From: Armatimonadota bacterium
GTDB taxonomy: Bacteria; Armatimonadota; Hebobacteria; CAIYQO01
Reading direction: 5' to 3'
DNA length: 16,265 nt
Assembly: GCA_022708765.1 (NCBI GenBank)
Contig: JAKIYB010000036.1
Location: forward strand, 1-16,265
This document shows, in pieces, positions 12,332 to 16,265 of the stretch. Numbering within the stretch: position 1 is the stretch's first letter; each line of letters opens with the position of its first letter. The notes beneath the pieces were generated by a model. The model worked only from the letters and a program-made list of their open reading frames with translations. It made no database searches and was not told the DNA's origin. The translations under genes and the position numbers were made by a program.

Positions 12332-13768
12332 ATGCGTTTCGTGTTGATGCTGGCGGCCGCGTGTCTGGCGGCGCAGGTACTGGCGGCGGGATGGCGCATG
12401 GACGGCACCGGCCTTTTCCCGGCGGCGACACCGCCGGCGGCATGGGGCGCGGCGGAGAACGTGGCGTGGGCGGCGGAGATGCCGAACTGGAGCAACGCCA
12501 CACCGGTGCTGGTGGGCGACCGCCTCTTCACGCAGGCGGAGCCGGCCACGCTCCTCTGTCTGGACCTTTCCGGCAAGATCCTCTGGCAGCGCTCACACGC
12601 GTATGAAGACTTGCTCACCACCGAGGAGAAGGCGGCGCTGGACGCTGAACGTGTGAAGATGGCGCCGCTGGACCAGAAGGAAAGTGAGCTGTGGCGGGCG
12701 ATGAATGGCCTGCAGCGCGACCAGCGGCAAGCGGAAAAGGAGCTGAAGGACAAGCCCGGCGACGCCGACCTGACGGCGAAGGTCGAGAAGTGCAAGGCGG
12801 ACATCGAAGCGCTGAAACCGCAGCTCAACGCGGTGCGCGAGCAGAAGAAACTGCTGCCGCTGGCCGAGCAGTACCGCCTGCCGCCGACGCACGGCGCTAA
12901 TGGTTACTCGTCCAACACCCCGGTGAGCGACGGCACGCACGTCTGGGCAGCTTTCGGCACCGGCGTGGTGGCGTGCTACGCGCTGGACGGCACGCCGGTG
13001 TGGGCGCGTCTGGTGGAGAAACCGAACCACGGTTGGGGACATAGCTGCTCGCCGGTGCTGGTGGGCGACACGCTGATTATGCAGTACCTGCGCACCTTCG
13101 GGTTGGACGCGAAGACGGGCGCCGAGCGCTGGCAGACTCGCATCGGGCATGCCTGGGGCACCCCGCAGCCGACGCGCGTCGGCAACCTGGACGTGGTGGT
13201 CACCGATTCGGGCGATATCCTCAACGCCGCCGACGGCAAGCCGCTGGGTTCCACGAAGATGCGGCTGGAATACGGCTCCTACCTGGTGCTGGGCGATACG
13301 ATCTACGGCGCGACCAAGCCGAACGCCGCCGCATTTAAAATGAGGCAGGACGAGGCGGGCGCGCTGCAGGTGACAACACTGTGGCAAACGCCGCTGCTGG
13401 CCAAGCCGCCCAACGACGACCGCTACTACGCCGCGCCGCTGGTGTATCAGGGGCTCATGTATGTGGTGAATCAGCAGAGCAGCCTGGCGGTTTTCGATAC
13501 CGCCACCGGCGAGAAGCGATATGAGGAATCGCTGAAGCTCGGTGGCACCACCTATGTCGCGCCGACGCTCATCGGCAAGGGCATCGTCACCGGCAGTGAC
13601 AGCGGCAAAGCGGTGGTCTTCGCCCCCGGCGCCACCTACCAGGAAACCTCCCGGCATGCGCTGGAGCCGTTCCGGGGCTGTCCGGTGGCGGTGGGCAACC
13701 GGCTGTATATCCGCACCTGCAACGGCGGCAAGTCGAAGCTGTATTGCTTCGCGGAAGCTGGAAAGTAG
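12332..13768 (+). CDS. Secreted BamB/PQQ-like beta-propeller protein
   Basis: 478 residues. A signal peptide is clear (MRFVLMLAAACLAAQVLA), with cleavage likely near residue 18-19. The mature part begins WRMDGTGLFP and has quinoprotein-type blades: PVLVGDRLFTQ, LLCLDLSGKILWQRS, VACYALDGTPVWARL, PVLVGDTLIMQY, GLDAKTGAERWQTRIG, LAVFDTATGEKRYEES and VVFAPGATYQETSRH. Such A-x-D-x-x-T/S-G-x-x-x-W repeats are typical of BamB- and PQQ-like propellers. PQQ-dependent enzymes carry extra catalytic residues that cannot be recognised here, so a non-enzymatic scaffold or binding role is likelier. An insertion of about 80 residues (96-178) is charged and heptad-like (a coiled coil) between blades. It is followed after 69 nt by the solute-binding/permease gene, with no T-run terminator between, which suggests one operon. 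It is not recognised as true bamB. Confidence 0.9.
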   Translation: MRFVLMLAAACLAAQVLAAGWRMDGTGLFPAATPPAAWGAAENVAWAAEMPNWSNATPVLVGDRLFTQAEPATLLCLDLSGKILWQRSHAYEDLLTTEEKAALDAERVKMAPLDQKESELWRAMNGLQRDQRQAEKELKDKPGDADLTAKVEKCKADIEALKPQLNAVREQKKLLPLAEQYRLPPTHGANGYSSNTPVSDGTHVWAAFGTGVVACYALDGTPVWARLVEKPNHGWGHSCSPVLVGDTLIMQYLRTFGLDAKTGAERWQTRIGHAWGTPQPTRVGNLDVVVTDSGDILNAADGKPLGSTKMRLEYGSYLVLGDTIYGATKPNAAAFKMRQDEAGALQVTTLWQTPLLAKPPNDDRYYAAPLVYQGLMYVVNQQSSLAVFDTATGEKRYEESLKLGGTTYVAPTLIGKGIVTGSDSGKAVVFAPGATYQETSRHALEPFRGCPVAVGNRLYIRTCNGGKSKLYCFAEAGK

Positions 13769-13837
13769 GCAGGAACCCGCCGTGTTTCCGGCGAATACGA
13801 CACCAGGACGCCCGTTCAGCCTGCGCTTGAGGTGCGT

Positions 13838-16265
13838 ATGTCGTTCCGCCTGGGCCTGCCGCTGCTCGTGGTGGGCGGGATTCTTCTGCTGTGCGTGATT
13901 TTCTGGCCGCGAACTGACGCGGTGAGTCCGTTCGACCGCGCGCGGGGCACGGCGCCCATTCGCCTGACCCAGAAGTACTACTTCAACACCCAGGGGCTGG
14001 ACGCCAGCGGGCAGGCGTTCAACGCCATGCTGCACGCCTTCGCGCGAGAGCGTCCCGACGTCGTCATTCTCCCCTCCACCATGTTTCGGCTGCCGCGCGC
14101 GGTGTGGAACGGGCAGGACATGCTGGCTTTCGCCGGCAAGAACGCGGCGGATATCCAGGGCATCGTCTTCCACCAGATGGTCTACTTCCGCGAACAGGGC
14201 CTGCTGGTGCGGCTGAACAAATGGATCGGTGAAGACACCAACGGCGACGGCCACCTTTCCGACGACGAAGTCATCTGGAAACCTTTCCTGGAATACCCCG
14301 AAGCGATGCGCCGCATCGCCATGGACGGGCCGAATATCTACGCGCTGCCGACGAAGATCTTTTCCGGTGGGTTGGTCTACCGCAAGGACCTGTATGCGGA
14401 GGCGGGGCTGGACCCGCGCCACGGGCCGCGCTCGTGGGACGAGTTGTGGCGCACCAGCCAGATGCTCACCGATCCGGAGAAAGTGGTGCCGGGGTCGCTG
14501 GAGAAGGGGCAATACGGGCTGCCCGCCAATATCGGCACCGGCGACTTCTACCACCTGCTCTACTCCAGCGGCGGCGACCTAGCGCGCGGCGAGGCGCGCC
14601 TCGCCGGCCAGCCCATCACCGCGCCGCCGCTCTACACCTTCTCCTTCGATGCCGACCCCTACGTGGACCCGGCGTCCGGCAAACGGTACAAACCCGGCGA
14701 AGTGACCTTCGCGTATAAAGCCGCCTTCAACTCCGACACCGGCAAGGCGGCGATGCGCTTCCTGCGCAAGCTGCGCTTCGCGCCGTGGACGCGTTGCCCG
14801 CACTGCGCCGCCGAGGGACGCAACGCGCCGATTGACCTGGCGCCGGCGCAGGTGAAAGCGCGCAACGGCGCCTGTCCGCGGCACGGCGCCTTCCCGCTGG
14901 CGGCCAGCGGTCCGAACCAGCTCATCAAAGGCGTGATGCTGCCGCTGGGCAGCGCGGAAAGCTCCATTGACGTCTACAAGCAGTTGAAGCTGGGCAAGCT
15001 GGCGATGATTTCCTCCTATGTGGACGAGCGCATGAATGTGCTCTCGCCGCGCGTCATCGGCTTTTGCATGCTGCCGCCGCCGAAGGAAGGGCAGGTGAGC
15101 TACGCCGCCGGCATCCCGATGTTCTACGGCATCTGCGCCGATGTCACCGACCCGAAAGAGCAGCAGGCGGCGTGGGAATACCTGGCCTTCAAAATGGGCC
15201 CGAAGGCGAAGGCTATCGAGGCGCGCGTGTGGGCGGAGAACGGCTACGCGGCCTTCGTGCAGCCGGACTGGCTGAAGCTGGCGGGACTGGACGAGTACCT
15301 GCGCGACGTGCCGGAGGACTGGACCACCGCCTATGCAGCGTATAAAACGCGCACCCGCGTCATTCCCTACGCCAAGGGTTGGCTGCCGCTGGAGCAGGAG
15401 CTGGTGACGCTCATCACGCTGTGCATGTCGCAGGAGACGCTCGAGTGGGAGCCGCGCATGGATGAACTGGCGGCGATGGGCAACACGAAATATTTCCAGG
15501 GGCTCACGGCGGCGGAGAAGGCGCGCTACCGCTGGACCGTCCTCCTCGTCTGCGGCTTCGTGCTGCTGGCCGTGCTGGGGGCGGTGGTCTTCCTGCTGCG
15601 CGAGCGCGCGAGGGAAGCGATTGAGGCGGCGCAGCGCTCGCTGGGCAAAATCCGGGTTACCCGCCTGCGCCACGCCATGGCCTGGCTGCTGCTGCTGCCG
15701 GCGCTGGCCAGCATCGCGCTGTGGTCGTACTACCCGCTGGTGCGCGGTTCGCTGCTGGCGTTTCAGGACTACCGCATGCGCGGGGCCATCAACTGGGTGG
15801 GGTTGGACAATTTTATTGAAGGGCTCATCACCGGGCACTTCCTACAGTCGCTGGGGGTGACGGTGGCATACGTCGTCCTGCTGATGACGCTGGGCTTCCT
15901 CACGCCCATCATCGTCGCCCTGCTACTCTCCGAGGCGCCGTGGGCGCGCTACTTTTTCCGCACGGTCTTCTATCTGCCGGCGGTGACCACCGGGCTGGTC
16001 ATCACCCTGCTCTGGATGCAGTTTTACCTGCCTACCGACAACGGCTTCCTCAACGTGCTGCTGCGCCCGGTCATTGACTGGCTCAACGGCGCCTGGCAGA
16101 CCATCACCCACCAGCCGGATGCCGTGCTCATCAACTACCCGGTGCAGTGGCTGCTCAATAAGAAGACGGCGCTCTTCTCGGTGGTGCTGCCCTCGGTGTG
16201 GGCGGGCGCCGGGCCGGGCTCGATCCTCTACCTGGCGGCGCTGAAGACGATTCCCGAGGAGATTT
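13838..16265 (+). CDS. Solute-binding protein fused to MalF/UgpA-type ABC permease (3' end missing)
   Basis: One frame runs open from ATG 13838 to the right edge (809 codons visible). GAGGT at 13829-13833 lies 4 nt upstream. Residues 5-23 are a hydrophobic signal anchor; LLLC is not a good lipobox. About 40-560 form a type 1 sugar-binding-like domain (IYALPTKIFSGGLVYRKDLY, SWDELWRTSQMLTD, AWEYLAFKMG). Within it are an EF-hand-like loop (Asp133-Glu144) and a Cys320-x2-Cys323-x22-Cys346-x2-His349 cluster. A second span (about 566-588) ends in a basic stretch (LLRERARE). A permease of the CUT1 type follows from about 610: LLLLPALASIALWSYYPLVR, FQDY, GLDNF, FRTVFYLPAV, and at the edge the start of the EAA loop (LAALKTIPEE). 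The topology places the binding domain outside and the permease N-terminus inside. The substrate is unknown, probably a sugar or polyol; a partner permease and ATPase would be expected downstream. Confidence 0.93.
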   Translation, partial: MSFRLGLPLLVVGGILLLCVIFWPRTDAVSPFDRARGTAPIRLTQKYYFNTQGLDASGQAFNAMLHAFARERPDVVILPSTMFRLPRAVWNGQDMLAFAGKNAADIQGIVFHQMVYFREQGLLVRLNKWIGEDTNGDGHLSDDEVIWKPFLEYPEAMRRIAMDGPNIYALPTKIFSGGLVYRKDLYAEAGLDPRHGPRSWDELWRTSQMLTDPEKVVPGSLEKGQYGLPANIGTGDFYHLLYSSGGDLARGEARLAGQPITAPPLYTFSFDADPYVDPASGKRYKPGEVTFAYKAAFNSDTGKAAMRFLRKLRFAPWTRCPHCAAEGRNAPIDLAPAQVKARNGACPRHGAFPLAASGPNQLIKGVMLPLGSAESSIDVYKQLKLGKLAMISSYVDERMNVLSPRVIGFCMLPPPKEGQVSYAAGIPMFYGICADVTDPKEQQAAWEYLAFKMGPKAKAIEARVWAENGYAAFVQPDWLKLAGLDEYLRDVPEDWTTAYAAYKTRTRVIPYAKGWLPLEQELVTLITLCMSQETLEWEPRMDELAAMGNTKYFQGLTAAEKARYRWTVLLVCGFVLLAVLGAVVFLLRERAREAIEAAQRSLGKIRVTRLRHAMAWLLLLPALASIALWSYYPLVRGSLLAFQDYRMRGAINWVGLDNFIEGLITGHFLQSLGVTVAYVVLLMTLGFLTPIIVALLLSEAPWARYFFRTVFYLPAVTTGLVITLLWMQFYLPTDNGFLNVLLRPVIDWLNGAWQTITHQPDAVLINYPVQWLLNKKTALFSVVLPSVWAGAGPGSILYLAALKTIPEEI

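Noticed and set aside
13778..13793. Small inverted repeat after the propeller gene as a terminator
   Set aside because: The stem has only 5 bp and there is no T-run behind it; read-through into the transporter gene is more likely.
12593..14554. A 653-codon open frame on the minus strand
   Set aside because: It spans the antisense of two well-supported genes and the gap between them. The translation is low-complexity Arg/His/Gln-rich, a composition shadow.
15677..15679. Internal ATG as the start of a separate permease gene
   Set aside because: No Shine-Dalgarno motif precedes it, there is no stop codon upstream in frame, and the extra span before it makes sense only in the fused protein.
14579..15838. 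A 419-codon open frame antisense to the transporter gene
   Set aside because: The opposite strand has strong family motifs in frame; this one has none.

Overview
The window is a high-GC bacterial chromosome segment by eye, with sigma70-type promoters, a canonical terminator and two tRNA genes. All supported genes are on the + strand. The taxon cannot be fixed from the sequence. The mix of a giant multi-propeller surface protein, a BamB/PQQ-like propeller protein with a signal peptide, a zinc-ribbon/DUF4190-like protein and an unusual sugar ABC transporter polypeptide recalls Armatimonadota, Planctomycetota and similar phyla, but that is only an inference.

Region 1 (2-8962) is the 3' part of one giant gene whose start lies left of the window. 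At least 2986 residues are visible. They form a modular array: the end of a WD40-type propeller, one beta-sandwich linker domain, a seven-blade propeller, a linker domain, a second seven-blade propeller with degenerate blades, five linker domains in tandem, a third seven-blade propeller, an eighth linker domain, and four Ig-like modules at the C-terminus. Most blades of propellers 1 and 3 carry a GDTN...DVF signature. The protein is probably extracellular, but its signal peptide is not visible.

Region 2 (8963-10477) is a self-contained enolase unit: a hairpin behind the giant gene, a good promoter, eno with a GTG start, and a textbook UUCG-loop terminator. Region 3 (10478-12022) holds two small membrane proteins of unknown role. 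One has an N-terminal zinc ribbon, two membrane spans and a pseudopilin-like tail. The other has two spans and a charged cytoplasmic-type tail.

Region 4 (12039-12241) is a tRNA-Gly(CCC)/tRNA-Cys(GCA) pair behind a perfect-consensus promoter. Region 5 (12266-16265) starts with its own promoter and encodes a secreted BamB/PQQ-like propeller protein with a coiled-coil insertion. After 69 nt and no obvious terminator comes a long gene, cut by the right edge, that fuses an extracellular solute-binding domain to a MalF/UgpA-type ABC permease in one reading frame. The solute-binding part carries an EF-hand-like loop and a zinc-ribbon-like CxxC...CxxH insert. This fusion and the giant propeller array are the two items most worth a second look.
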